The notes under the pieces are model-generated. The model searched no databases and was not told where the DNA came from. It saw only the letters and a list, made by a program, of their open reading frames with translations. From positions 1 to 64,000 of the forward strand of contig JADGJC010000128.1 in the NCBI GenBank assembly GCA_027596075.1: a stretch of 64,000 bases of DNA, in the 5' to 3' direction. Positions 10,400 to 21,845 of this stretch are shown here, one piece after another (position 1 is the stretch's first letter; every line of letters begins with the position of its first letter). The position numbers were made by a program, and so were the translations under genes. The DNA comes from Rhizophlyctis rosea (Eukaryota; Chytridiomycota; Chytridiomycetes; Rhizophlyctidales; Rhizophlyctidaceae).

Positions 10400-13292
10400 C
10401 TACAAACTCCTCGCCAACCTGAACCCAGCAAAAACATACATATAATTCCTCTGATACCAATTCGTAAAACTCTCCCTCCCCGCAATACGGGGCACAGTCG
10501 CCCACGACCCGCCGAGGAGGATGTTGTGTTTCGTGTCACTGATACAAGAGAAGAAAGGTCAGCAAAAAAAGGAAAATTTTTGAAAAAAGAAAGAAAAAAT
10601 CACAACTCAAAACTTACAAGAAATCCTCAGAATACCCCGGATACATCTCACTGGCCTTGAATCCTCCATACCTCTCAAACACCGTACTCGTCATCTCCCA
10701 CCCATCCCCAACCAACCCCTTCACCCTCCCCGCCTTCTCCTCCACCGTCTTCCCTTCCTCCACCTCCTCATCGAAACACTCAACATCAACCGGCGTCCAC
10801 TTCACGAACCCAACATTACCTCCCTCCTCCTCCTCCTCCACCTCCTCGCCATCAGAAACAACAACCTTCTTAGCACTCGCACTCCGCCTCCTCATCCGAC
10901 GAACAAAGCGCAGCTCGCCTTCAGTAGGCAACCGCATACCCTTTACGACGGCGTACGTGGACGCTTGGTCATACGAGACGTAGACGGGCCAGCGCCAGGC
11001 TTGGGCGAGGGGGATGAGGCCGAAGGGGGTTTTGACGCCGTGGGTTGTTGTTGTGGTGGAGGGGGAAGGTGGAGTCTGGGGCGTTGTTTCGCCCTCGCCC
11101 GATTCCGAAGACGTCGACGAAGAGGAAGAAATAACACCCCAAGAAGCAGGCACCAACGCCTCCTCCCACCCCCTTGCATTCAAGAACTCTGCCCACTCTC
11201 CCACCGTCACTTTCCGCGTCTGGATCTCGAAGGGGTCCACCACGACTTCGCGGGCCGGTTTCTCGTTGTCCCAGCCGTAGAGCGTCGAGGCTGGCACGGA
11301 CGGGTCGAGATCGGATTCGTCCGGGTCGTTGATGCCGATCGTGATGGTGTTGGGGTTTGAGAAAGTCACGGTTTGGGCGGATGGGAGGGGGATAGTGTTG
11401 GTGGCGGGGAGGATGGGACGGGCGAAGTGAAGGGGTGGGCGGACGGAGGGGGATTGGACAAGCATGTAGAGGATTGTCTTTTGTGAGGGAGAGACAAATG
11501 GCGATTAGGTTTCATATGCTTTGGAAATTGAAGGCGGACAGCCTAACCCACCTCCAAATGCATCCCCTCATGCTCGAAACACATCCACAAAACCCTCCTA
11601 ACCCTCCTCATCTCCTCCCCACCCCCCTCACACCGTGTCAAAACCCCCCGAATCCTCGCCCGAACCCTATCCCTATACGCCAAAATCTCTCCCAACTCGG
11701 GCCACGCCTCCGGAACCTCCGAATGATCATGACACTGCGTCGGATCCTCCACATCCGGATCAATCCCCCTCTCAAAGATCCTGGTGTATTCCTGTGGCTC
11801 GGTGTAGGGCTCTTTGAGGGCACGGGAGATTTGGATATCAAGAAAAGCGGGGATGTGCCCGAGGTAGAAGATGAAGGGGTGGCGGAGGGAGATGGGTTGT
11901 TCGGCGTAGGAGGGGATCATGGTTGTCGTGACGGTGTCCCAGGCTTGCCAGAGGGTGTTCCATTCTGAGAGGGTTGGAGTGAGAGTTGCGGTGGTAGGGT
12001 GGGTGGATGTGAATGTGAATGGAGGTTTTTGGAAGAGGTGGAGGTTGTAGGAGTCTGTAGAATCAGTCCATTTGCCGACGTGGTAGAATCCGGCTTTGGT
12101 AACGAGGGTGGAGACTTCGGAGGTGGAGTATTTGACGCTGTATTCGACATTGATGAGTTCGTCTTTTTGAAGGGTGACGGAGAAATGTGGGGTGGAAATT
12201 TTAGATCCGACGGTATGATCGAGTTTGGATTTGTAGTAAGCTTCGTGGCGGCCCATTTCTGGGTTGTAGATGGAGACGTACTCGAAGTTGTTGCGGTCGA
12301 TGACGGTTTCGCCGAAGATGGCGTTGATGTGGTCTAGGCCGTTGAGGATGAATTCGCGGGTGTCGCCTTTGCGGTCGTTGTAGGCCAGACCGACTTTGGC
12401 AGGGTCGTTCCGGCGGTCGATGCCGCAGAGGAAGAGGTCTCCGGTCTGCATGGCGTGGTCGTTGACGTTGCGGAGGAACTTGGCGGCTTCGACGCGGTTG
12501 AGATTGCCGATTGAAGAACCGAGCCAAAGGTAGGTTTTGCGCATTGTGGAGGGAAGGTTGGAGGCGGCCCACGCGAGAGCGTCGTCATACGTTCCAAGAA
12601 GGCCGGTGAAATGGATGTCAGGGAAAGCCTCAGTGAGAGGTTGAAGGGAAGTGCGAAGGGATGTTTCAGACAAGTCAACAGCGTAGTAGGTAATGTCTTT
12701 GCGTTGACGAATGATCGATTGCAAAAGTGATTTGGTTTTGCGCATCGACCTGTTTGGGACATGTGAAAATCGATGTTCAGCAATGTTGTACATAAAGTGT
12801 GTTGTAAATAAAGGACCCGCATCGGGCAATTACATACCCACAACCCAATTCAATCAAGACATCTCCGTCCTTGATGTAATCCCTCACCATCTCCTCACCA
12901 AACCTCTCAAAAATGTCCATCTCCGCACCAGTCAAGTAATAGTCCTCGTTATACGTGATCTGATCGAAAATGTCCAAACCTTTGTCATCATACAAGACCA
13001 TCGTCGGAATGGACCGCAAAACCTTGTGGGATGCGGCGCGTTCGGCAGAGTTGGGCGGCAGGCGGGAGTCGTAGAAGGGGGTAGTGAAGGATTGAAGGGA
13101 CGAGGCGACGGCATTGCGAAGGTGAGACGTTGTATTGGAGTTCTTGGTTGCGCCGCGGAGGTCAATGATGTGCGGGCTTATTGGAGAAGGTGGAGGAGAA
13201 GGGAGGGAGGGAGAGGGACTTGAGCATGTGGGTTTGGATTGGGGTTTGATGTGGGCGGCTAGACGGGGTGTTGGCTGGATGGCGACAGACAT
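10400..13292 (-). CDS. EGT1: Ergothioneine biosynthesis protein Egt1 (EgtD-EgtB fusion), 883 aa
   Basis: In fungi this single protein trimethylates histidine to hercynine and then, with oxygen and cysteine, forms hercynylcysteine sulfoxide, the precursor of the antioxidant ergothioneine. Four exons (13292-12838, 12749-11552, 11477-10618, 10538-10400) sum to 2652 nt, 884 codons. The N-terminal half is the SAM methyltransferase: SAM motif LIELGCGS near residue 150, then YLWLGSSIGNLNR and RKGDTREFI. The middle DinB-like part carries the iron triad: HPFIFYLGH (His ~442-450) and H-x3-H-x-E in HEGMHLE (~545-551). The C-terminal FGE-sulfatase domain ends with NILLGGSWAT, NWYQRNY and VFAGFRLAR. Length matches Neurospora Egt1 (about 876 aa). 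Ser/Thr-rich and Glu-rich inserts interrupt the FGE domain. It is convergent with the M64 gene. Confidence 0.95.
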
Positions 13293-15134
13293 GGTTGTAT
13301 GTTGTTTTGGACGCTAGAGTGTCAGATATTACGTGGTGACGATATGGATTGCGCGATATTTCCGCTCAAAGGTGCTCGACAAGGTCCGCCTATGCCTTGC
13401 GACTGCGTGGGTGAGTTGTATAGATTGAAAGATGTAGCAAATTCCCAGAGAAGGTGTTGCCTCGTGTTGAGTGAGTGTAAGAAGCTTGTGAAAGGTGATG
13501 GGAATGAGAAGGGTTCTGCAAATGACATTGGGAAAGAAAGGAAAACAGTATGCGTAATGCGCATGAATATATGTGTCAGAGAGCAATGAATTTTGTTTAC
13601 AATTGTGGCCCTCGTCCCCCTAAGACCCTGAAACCCGGTCACGATACTCAGTTGAGTCTGCTGGCTGGCCTACTCATAGCCTGATACCGTGAATGTATCC
13701 CATTAGCGGCCCCCGATCACCAGCCAGTCACATAGACAGTCATGCGACCCCTGCTTCACCATAATGATCTAGTCTGAACCTGCTCCACTGCCGATAGTCC
13801 GCCCTTGGCCTAACTCTCAAGTCGGCATGCATGTACCGCATTGCACCAATCCATCGATCGTCAATGGGTATGGCGATGGACCAGCTTGCGACCACTGGAC
13901 CAACACGCTTGATTCCACACCCCCAAGAGCGGTCTGAGGGACGAATGTCCTCTCCCTTACTCACCCAAGTGCGAGTAGCGATCAGCAAGCAGACCGATTG
14001 CTGGAATCAGGTAAGTATTGGAATGGACTGAGAAGGACTGGAGGGGGCGCTACTGCTGGAAATTGTTATTCCGGTAAAGAAGGGAATATGGAAAATGGTG
14101 TGCCGTTATAAAGGGTTTCTCGTGGAGCCAGCGTTGGTGTTCAACGTGTTACACTCAGTTAAGTAGCACCCCCACCGGGTTTGTTTACATCATACAGCAG
14201 AAGTGAAGGATTGACTGAACGCGGGTCCTTCCTGCTGCACCTTCCTCAACTGTCAAAGTGGAGACTCTACAACAAACCCTGGTTCAATTTCCTGTGTGTG
14301 TCTGTGTCTGTGTGCCTGCACCCTTGCCCTTTCGCAAGCCGTGCCTTCCGAGTGACGCGCGTGGCTTCGGCGGAATAATACCGGAGGGGGAATGTGTCTT
14401 TTGAACCGCAACCAGACACCGCAACGTGAGACGTGGGAAAACAGCCCTGGTCATTACCCCACCATTGTGCCCCCAGAGCCAATGATCTGTCTCGGCGTGC
14501 CCCTAACCGCGTTTGAACCGATAGCCAAACCATCCAGAGGATGTGCACCTTTTCCAACTGAGAATCAAAAGCAGGCAGGCGCAATGTCCACATCATCCAT
14601 CTTACTAATGCTCAGAACGGGTACAATCCTTCCTCTAGGTGACTCTCCCACATCTCTTAGTAATGTTGGTTCAGGGTGACCGCAGTCATGCCAAGTCCTC
14701 TAACTTAGACCTATAGCACCGCCCCTATTGGGATGTCCAGGGTGGGTCACATTACAAATGCCATAGGAAGGCACATTCCACTGGCGGAAAATCTCCACCG
14801 CTCCTATCCGTCATTGTGTCCCAAACCCCGATCTACAATTACTAATGGAACGCTATCCAAATGTCCGGGTGCCAACAATGCAATCTCCGCCTCCGACAGT
14901 CGACCGCGCCCGGTCCCTCCGTGTCGGCCACAAAAATCACGCGGCAATCAGTCAAGGGATCATAGAATCACAGAACGGGGCGTATGTAAGCAATATGTAA
15001 GCATCGGTCACGGACGATTAGACCCGAGACTTCTTAAATGCGATATGGTGAGACATCGTTATGGGCTTCCTCATCTCAAACCTAGCATCGCTTCTCACGC
15101 TCAATCTCCCTCTCTGCTACCTGTCTGCAGTGAC
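13293..15134. other. 1.8-kb intergenic region, no gene supported
   Basis: This lies between the 5' end of Egt1 and the 3' end of the next minus gene. Frames of 60-135 codons occur on both strands, but none has a recognisable domain. A short TG-rich tract (around 14295-14312) is the only simple repeat noticed. It may contain the Egt1 promoter or an unrecognised spliced gene. Confidence 0.45.
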
Positions 15135-16151
15135 TCATGAACCCGACCTTTTGACCCTCATTGGCTCTAACATCAACTTCGGCAGAGCATCCCCTTCAAG
15201 TTCTTCCAATGTTGGACGTTCCTCCTCCTCCCGCAGCATCCGGGCCAGCTCTTCTGTTTGCGCTGCGGACCACATTCTACTTCCACCCTTCCTTCCCCTC
15301 CCCCTACCACGCGTCGCGCCCCTTCCCCTTCCTTGCCCTTCATTCCCTGTCGGCTGAATAGGATTCCCACCCTCGTCATACCTCACGCCCTTCTTGTACT
15401 CTCTAAACAACATCAAGATCTTATCAATCTCCTCCTCAGCAACCTCAAAGTACTCCCATCCTTCCCCCTCCTCATCCTCGTGCAGTGCCGCCTCTTCCCC
15501 CTCCCCACCCAATTCATCACCCTTATCGCCCTCTCCACCAATCCCCTCCTCCCTCTTCCCACTCTCCACTTCCTCCCCACTCCCCTCACCGCCCTCCTCC
15601 CTCCCAACCTCCTCAACCTTCACCACAAAATCCCACAATGCTCCATGTCCGGGTATGGTAATACCGTCAACTTCCTCTCGGCGGAAGGCGACTGAGAAGT
15701 TTAGAAGGTGGCTGAAGTTCACATATCCTTTATGAACAAGGAATGCGTGGGATGGTGAAGGGGTGATGTGGTGTGGAGGTTGACGCGGTTGGCGTTGGGT
15801 GTGTAACCAGGGGATGTAACCGTGGGATTGTGGAGTGTGAGAAGCTGCGACTGCAATGAGCGCTACGTTCTCAATTTGGTCGTACTCGAGGAGGATGACA
15901 GGGTGTCGGCGGTAGCCGGTGTCGGAGGTATTTTTTGTGTGCTTTCGCTGGTTGATGGCGTCGGTAAAGGGGGAGGGATTGGAAATGCGAGAGGAGACCG
16001 CCGGGGAGTCAGCTTCGCTGGAGCGTACTGAGCGTATTTTAGGGTACGTTATCCAATACACCCTTCCGGGAACCAATTCTGAGGCGTCGGTAACCGGAGC
16101 GAGGCCATGGGAACGTTCTTGAACGTTTATGGAGGACGAGTTGGCCGACAT
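15135..16151 (-). CDS. Uncharacterised 338-aa protein with acidic middle and RG-rich tail
   Basis: A single open exon of 339 codons. The first ~170 residues look globular: LVPGRVYWITYPKI, then GYRRHPVILLEYD and NVALIAVAASHT. This spacing is reminiscent of small PemK/MazF-like beta-barrel folds (PGxxYW ... RPVVVL ... VIVAPIT), but the likeness is weak and made by eye. A Glu/Gly-rich acidic stretch follows, then an Arg-Gly repeat segment (GRGRGATRGRGRGRKGG), then a predicted helix (AAQTEELARMLREEEE). RG repeats suggest nucleic-acid contact. It is divergent from Vps2, with starts 464 bp apart. A real gene is likely from length and the mix of folded and disordered parts; function is unknown. Confidence 0.7.
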   Translation of the reverse strand: MSANSSSINVQERSHGLAPVTDASELVPGRVYWITYPKIRSVRSSEADSPAVSSRISNPSPFTDAINQRKHTKNTSDTGYRRHPVILLEYDQIENVALIAVAASHTPQSHGYIPWLHTQRQPRQPPHHITPSPSHAFLVHKGYVNFSHLLNFSVAFRREEVDGITIPGHGALWDFVVKVEEVGREEGGEGSGEEVESGKREEGIGGEGDKGDELGGEGEEAALHEDEEGEGWEYFEVAEEEIDKILMLFREYKKGVRYDEGGNPIQPTGNEGQGRGRGATRGRGRGRKGGSRMWSAAQTEELARMLREEEERPTLEELEGDALPKLMLEPMRVKRSGS

Positions 16152-16615
16152 TAGGGAGCGTGGAAAGGATATGTATGGGTGTAAATGGTTTGATTTAATG
16201 TTATTGAAGGATGGGCATGCGCTTGTACACTATTTATGGTGGGAGGGGCAAATTTTTCTCAAACGCAAAAGAAAATGCGATGCGCCATTTTCTGTTTTCC
16301 AAGATTGTCCGATCGTCCGATTTCGGCCAAACCTGGCAACAGTCACGTGTCCGCAATGGAGTCACACTTAGCTTCTCACTTCCAGCCGGCTTGGACCACG
16401 GTCTAGAAGTCCGTCGTCATCAATCAGACTTTCCTTGGCATCCCTGCGCAGCTGCTCGTCTTCTTTCCCACACTGCCACCGTCGAACTCCCTAATCTACC
16501 TTACAAGCTCATTCCATCCGCCAAACACCAACCTCAAAACCAAAGCTTACCCACAGCGTGCTGTACAATACCCTCCACCCTACCGTACCCTCGCCCCATT
16601 AGAAATCACCCAACA
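16152..16615. promoter_or_regulatory. Divergent promoter region
   Basis: The 464 bases separate the start codons of the uncharacterised minus gene and Vps2 on the plus strand, so both promoters must lie here. A clear TATA box was not identified with confidence. Confidence 0.4.
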
Positions 16616-17809
16616 ATGGACTTCCTCTTCGGCTCCCGCAAATCCCCAGCAGAAATGCTGCGCCAACATCAACGCGCCCTGAACCGCGCCATACGCGATT
16701 TGGACCGCGAGCGCGCGAAACTCGAGCAGCAGGAGAAGAAGCTTATTGTGGATATCAAGAAGAGTGCGAAGGCTAACCAGATTGTGAGTGTGGACGCGTG
16801 CGTCACCACGTGGGTGTGAACGAAGAGGGTGTAGAGAAGGGGTGCGGAGAAGGCCTTAGAGGTGGAGAGCTTGTGTGGGCAGGTTGTGGAGCGCGTCTGG
16901 GTGCTGCGAGTGCAGCGTGAGCCGTGCGTGATAGTCTGGGGCGTTTACGGCCGCTCGGCTGCTACCCTCAACAAGGAAGGAGGGCAGCCGAACGAGATTG
17001 TTACAGGAATGAACAATCAAAGAAAGCATAATCACTCACACCTCACACCAACTCACACACAGTCCGCCTGCAAAGTAATGGCCAAAGACCTCGTCCGCAC
17101 CCGGCGCTACATCCAAAAATTCTACCAAATGCGCACCCAACTCCAAGCCGTCTCCCTCCGCATCCAAACCCTGCGCGGCACACAACAAATGGCCGACGCC
17201 ATGAAGGGCGTGACGAAAGCCATGCGGTCGATGAACAAGCAGATCAATTTGCCGGGCATACAGAAGATCATGATGGAGTTTGAGAAGGAGAGCGAGATGA
17301 TGGATATGAAGGAGGAGATGATGAATGATGCGATTGATGATGTGATGGAGGATGAGAATGATGAGGAGGAGGAGGAGGCGATTGTTAGTCAGGTTTTGGA
17401 TGAGATTGGGATTAATTTGGATCAGTCGGTGAGTTGGGGTTGGATGTCGGCCGTTTTCGGGGAGGGATTTGGTGTCTTGGCATTTTCTCTTTGTGGTTTT
17501 GCGGACGTGGTCAGAAAGCTGGGAAGAAAGTGCGACAAAGGATGAGCAATGACAATCAGCTTGGTACATGGAGGGGAAGGTGTCGGTTAGAGTTGTTGGT
17601 GAGGGATGAGAGCATTTTGTGCAATTTTCGGGAAATGGATGATGCACGAGAAAACTTGATTGAAGGATCATTCCTAATCCCATTCCACATAGCTCGCCAA
17701 CACACCACAAAACCGCATCGGAGCCAAATCCTCCGCACCGCCTGAAGAACCTCTCCTCGCCGACGATGCAGCATTGCAGGCTCGGTTAGATAATTTGCGG
17801 AGGGAGTAG
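16616..17809 (+). CDS. VPS2: ESCRT-III subunit Vps2/CHMP2, 216 aa
   Basis: This is a membrane-remodelling ESCRT-III subunit at endosomes that recruits the Vps4 ATPase. Three exons (16616-16783, 17063-17428, 17693-17809) sum to 651 nt, 217 codons. The N-terminus MDFLFGSRKSPAEMLRQHQR with a basic helix 1 is typical of CHMP2. Exon 2 carries SACKVMAKDLVRTRRYIQKF, QLQAVSLRIQTLRGTQ and MKGVTKAMRSMNKQINLPGI. An acidic helix follows (MMNDAIDDVMEDENDEEEEE). The C-terminus LQARLDNLRRE is a canonical MIM1 motif that binds the Vps4 MIT domain. Length is normal for the family. All introns keep phase 0. Assignment is secure. Confidence 0.95.
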
Positions 17810-18455
17810 TGAGTGGGCGGTTGCCCCTGCTCCACTACTCCTCTCGTCGTTTCGTCCGGTAAGCTTTTCCTATCTTGAAGGTGGGGCTTTCGAACTGAGG
17901 TTCGTCGCGCCAGGATCCAATAGCGCCATCCTTACTTTCTTTTCTCTCTAATTCGAATTTTCAGATGCTTCCTCACACCTTGGGCATTTTCCCGTCCTTT
18001 CCTTCCTTCACTTCGCTATCTTCGCAGCTGGGCCAACAAGTTTGATTTGTTTTAGTTGTTAGTTTCGTAACCAGAATCCATGTACTTTTTTGAAATATTC
18101 GTGTTATACCCCCCCTTTCAAGCTTGAAATAATTTGATAAAATTGTTATAGTTTGGTCTCACCGCTTTGTTGTCTTACGAGCTTTGCAGTTTCTTCTTTG
18201 TTTCAAGGAGAGGGCACATCCTGGCAGAAACCTGACTCTCTCTCAAGTCCGCAACATATAATCAGATATCGAACAGTAACAGAAATGCCTTTGGTGTGCG
18301 ATTGGTATATTACAGGTGAAATTGACTTTTTGTATCCCAAATTAAAAACTATGCCCCGCCACATGCGTCTCCTCCTTCCGTCAAGGATATATACATGAAA
18401 TACTCTTCCGAAGCGATTCCCGCAACTGGCTACGCCCTAAACTCTCGACGATTAA
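17810..18455. other. Intergenic between convergent genes, nothing seen
   Basis: This holds the 3' flanks of Vps2 and the Ser/Arg-rich gene. The one 81-codon frame has no support. Confidence 0.5.
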
Positions 18456-19383
18456 CTATCGTCGTACTATACTAGTCTGCAATAACTGGTCGAGTTCGGC
18501 TAAATCTCTCGATATGGCTTCTGCAAGGGTGTCGGATGGTAGGGGTATGGTGTCGGCTGCGGGCGATGCGGGAGTGAGTAAGGTGATTTGGGCAGATGAA
18601 GATGGGTTATGTGGTGGAGCGGGAACAGGTGTGTGCATCGGAGGCGTATATCCAGATGTGTTGGTGGAAGTGGATGGCGATGGTGGCGATGCGGATGGAA
18701 GTGGGGATCGATAACGATACGACCGGGAGGGAGATGATCGAAAGGGAGAAGATCGTTTGGCGGGACGGGAGAAGCCTAGGTATTCTCGCACGGCGTCTTC
18801 TAGGTCGGATAGTTCGTTAGGGCGTTTTTGTGATATTGGGGTGTGTGGTGTGATGGAGACGAGTGGATATGTAGTTGTGGGGTTAGACGCAGTAGGTGTA
18901 GGTTGTGAGTCTACAGATTGGGCACGCGGATGGGAAGACTGATCCGACACATCTACCCTCCTATCCCCATCCCCAAAAGACCTTCCCTCCCCCCGCAACA
19001 CAGCCGCACTTCGTCGTCTCCTACACCTCCGTACGCGTCGCTCGGTACTCTCAGCACGAGCCTCCTCCCGCCGTCCCACCGTTCCGAAAGCCGGCATCGA
19101 AACAGTTCTCCTTAAACTTCGACTGCTACTCCGCTCCCTACTCTCCACCGCCCTTCTCTCGTCTAACCGCAACTCCGCCTCCACTTCCCGTAACACCTCC
19201 CTCTCGCGCTTCCAACTTGCGTAGCAAGAGACACCCATAGCAAGGGTGGCTATTACGCCAGAGTATATTAGCAAGTCCTACGTATGAAAGATGAATGTTA
19301 GGGTACGTAAAGTACGTCTTTGAGTGCAGTATGTTCCCCACCTTGCCCGTTAACCTGACCAGGTTAGTTACTATTGTACGCAT
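18456..19383 (-). CDS. Ser/Arg-rich protein with N-terminal membrane segment, 287 aa
   Basis: Two exons (19383-19342 and 19277-18456) are joined across a 64-nt intron with donor GTGGGG and acceptor ACGTAG; they sum to 864 nt. The N-terminus MRTIVTNLVRLTGK runs straight into a hydrophobic helix (LLIYSGVIATLAMGVSCYASW), so it could be a mitochondrial targeting/anchor segment or a signal anchor. The rest is basic and disordered: RS-type runs (RERSSSRSLRRT) and Pro/Ser-rich text. A possible helix LSDLEDAVREYLGF follows, and near the end comes LAEAISRDLAELDQLLQ. The family is not recognised. Without the first exon, the frame could start only at a non-ATG or internal codon, which favours the spliced start. 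It is divergent from the next gene, starts 511 bp apart. Confidence 0.6.
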
Positions 19384-19894
19384 TGTTTGAGGTTATGACC
19401 GAGATTGGGTCAAAGTTTGTTGGAGGGGTTTGATAGTAAATAATTGGGCCCGTCTGGCGGCCTTTGACTAGAGGAGCTCTGGCAGACCTTGTGCCGACTA
19501 TTACTAGATACGTAGCACTCGATGATGGGCCTAGGCGTTTCCGCTTGGAACGAAACGATGCTCAATGCCGAATTTACTGCGCAACGTAAGTACGTAATGG
19601 GTTGAAAGCCGTCAGGACTCAGCGCGGTGGGCAGTTGGTCACATGACTCACATCACCACAACCTCGTCTAGTGCCCGCAGGGCTTGGGCCAATAGATTAC
19701 CTGGCTTGGTGTGCCTATTTCACCCAATCTGGACATACTGTTTGTGTAACATTGACACCACGGCTTACGCTAACCTTGCTGCTGCGCTCATCAGCTTTTC
19801 TACCCATCACACACAGCGGTTCGCATGCTTTTCTATCAAATACAATCCTGCTATCAGCCTCGCTGGAAGCAATTCTCTCATATACAGCCCCGTC
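19384..19894. promoter_or_regulatory. Divergent promoter region
   Basis: The 511 bases lie between the starts of the Ser/Arg-rich gene (minus) and the possible PIN-like gene (plus). The plus frame is also open upstream of the chosen ATG (from 19643), so the plus protein could begin earlier. Confidence 0.4.
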
Positions 19895-21072
19895 ATGCCA
19901 AACCTCCAAACTCATTTTCGTCGAGTGTTGAGCGTCAAGCGGAGCCCGCGAGTCCTATCCGCCCACACTGCCCACTTCCATACACCGATCCCTCTGCGCA
20001 AAGAAGTGGATCCCCGTCCATACTCTCGCTGGGTCAATGCGGAGGTAATTGATATTATCTGTCGCAAAGGTATAGTGAGACATCCCTCGCACCGCTATCT
20101 CTATATTTTTTTTTGAAAAGACCTAACGGGTTCTCGTAACAGGCATTGAGTCACACCGATCACAGCTTGAGCGGGCTCTTTCGATGCCCCCTCCGCCAAT
20201 TGAAGGTAAACCTAGCAAGTTCCCGGCAGGAGGAAGCATAAATTGACGCTTCACTTTAGGCGTTACTGAGCACATCTTCGTCGATGCAAACATAGCGCGC
20301 TACTACGCAAGTGGTCGATCCCCGCTACTGAACGCTTGGTTGAACCACTCTCAGCGTAAATGCTACTACACTCCTACAGTTTCGAGAGTCAGTATTAGCG
20401 ATCATATCGAGCTTGCACTCTATATGATACTTACTCGCGCTATCCTCAGCAACTAGCGCCTAAATCCAAGGACAAGCTAGGGGATAGATTCCGCTTCTAC
20501 AATACTCCTTACGTTTCTAGTAGAGCGGAAGACATGCTGGAGGTCATTGCTGAGCATGCAAAAGCAAATCCCGAGGTGTTGGAGGCTTCTAGTGCGGATC
20601 TGACAATCATTGGTGAAGTTTCTGTCTCCGTTCCCAATGGTGATTTATGAGAGTTGAGATTTGCGCGTGGTCAGGTTCTAATGACACCATCATCCAGAAT
20701 GGGACTCCTCCATCGATCCACCGCCCTATCTCATTACTGCCAATATGAACTTATTCGAGTCATTTTTGAAGAATGAGTACAGTGCCAGGGTAACCGCATA
20801 TGCGGTGGAACAAGCTGGTAATGGAAGATTGGGAACTGGACAAGGTTGGGTGATCAAAAGTTGCTGAACGATTTATGTTTGCAGGCCTTGATCACATCCG
20901 GGAGATTGTTTGGATTCAAGATATTGGTTTAATGTATGACGAGGATGCGAAGGTCTTCAAGAAAACATTGATGGATGGTCCGTACTCTGAGGCAGGGGCT
21001 GATGTTGATGATAAGGCTCGGTATGCCGCGTTTTATCGTCGTCTCGAGTGGCAGGGCACTCCGGGAGATTAA
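19895..21072 (+). CDS. Hypothetical 287-aa protein, possibly PIN-like
   Basis: Six exons (19895-20069, 20143-20205, 20260-20387, 20450-20612, 20698-20844, 20885-21072) sum to 864 nt, 288 codons, with consistent phases. The N-terminus is basic and Arg-rich (MPNLQTHFRRVLSVKRSPR), possibly a mitochondrial presequence. The body contains HIFVDANIARYY, then TPTVSR, then SADLTII and YLITANMNLFE. An early Asp on a strand (VDAN) and a later IxTxN/D-like strand suggest a PIN-like nuclease fold, but not all acidic active-site residues can be placed. That idea is inference only. The last exon (LDHIREIVWIQDIG ... YAAFYRRLEWQG) is well formed but unmatched. The gene is very likely real; function is unknown. 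Confidence 0.7.
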
Positions 21073-21840
21073 TTGCGCAGTGATCTGATTCTGCCCCACA
21101 TTCATCTAACCTGTGGTCAAGCCGTCGAAGAACCCAGTGACGAACCTCCCGGAGGGCAGAGTCGTGGAATTGAGTGATTGTAATAGTATCGCCAGTAGCG
21201 GGCTAAGAATTCGCCATGAGTAGCTTCGAATGAATACACAACCTTGGCAGCTCAACAGCAGCTCTCCACTTTGCAGTGTGACCCGTGAACCTCAACTACC
21301 AAATTATGCAACCTCACCGCTGCATTCCCTTGCAAATCCCCACATTTGTATGCCATAATGCATTCTCATGTGTATTTTCCCCATCATCATTCAATATTCC
21401 ATACTCCCAACTGCAACCTGCAAAATCCACGATCACAGTGATTCCAGCACGACAAAAACAAGATACAAAAAATATCCAGGAAACCTAGGCGGAAAGCAAC
21501 GCAGTTCCTCGTCTGTCCGAAAAGGGCGATGAGGAAGCCCATTAATATGTAGTCTCGAATCCGGCCCCTGTGGACTTTGTCACGAGGGCTCTGATGATTC
21601 CAGAGGTGCAAACCTGGAACGACGCGACCCGAGGGTCTGGTGAAGCTGATTAGGTAATGGACACAGCGTTCCTCTGGTCGTGACAATGACTGGAATGAGT
21701 CACACTGACGCATAGTGAGGATCCGATAGCTATCATATCGATGTAGTTCTGGCTAAATGTTTGCAGCGACCCCATCAAAAGCACGGCCAACTGGATTTCC
21801 TCTCCACTTCTTCCTTCACTCACAAACATTTTCCGAGGTC
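21073..21840. other. Intergenic, no gene seen
   Basis: This follows the possible PIN-like gene. The 108-codon minus frame at 21387-21713 has no family signal. Nothing else was noticed until the hairpin region begins at about 21846. Confidence 0.45.
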
Positions 21841-21845
21841 GACAT

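Noticed and set aside
14181..14679. Overlapping frames on both strands in the 13.3-15.1 kb region
   Set aside because: Translations show no domain and no splice pattern that joins them; stops and starts look random.
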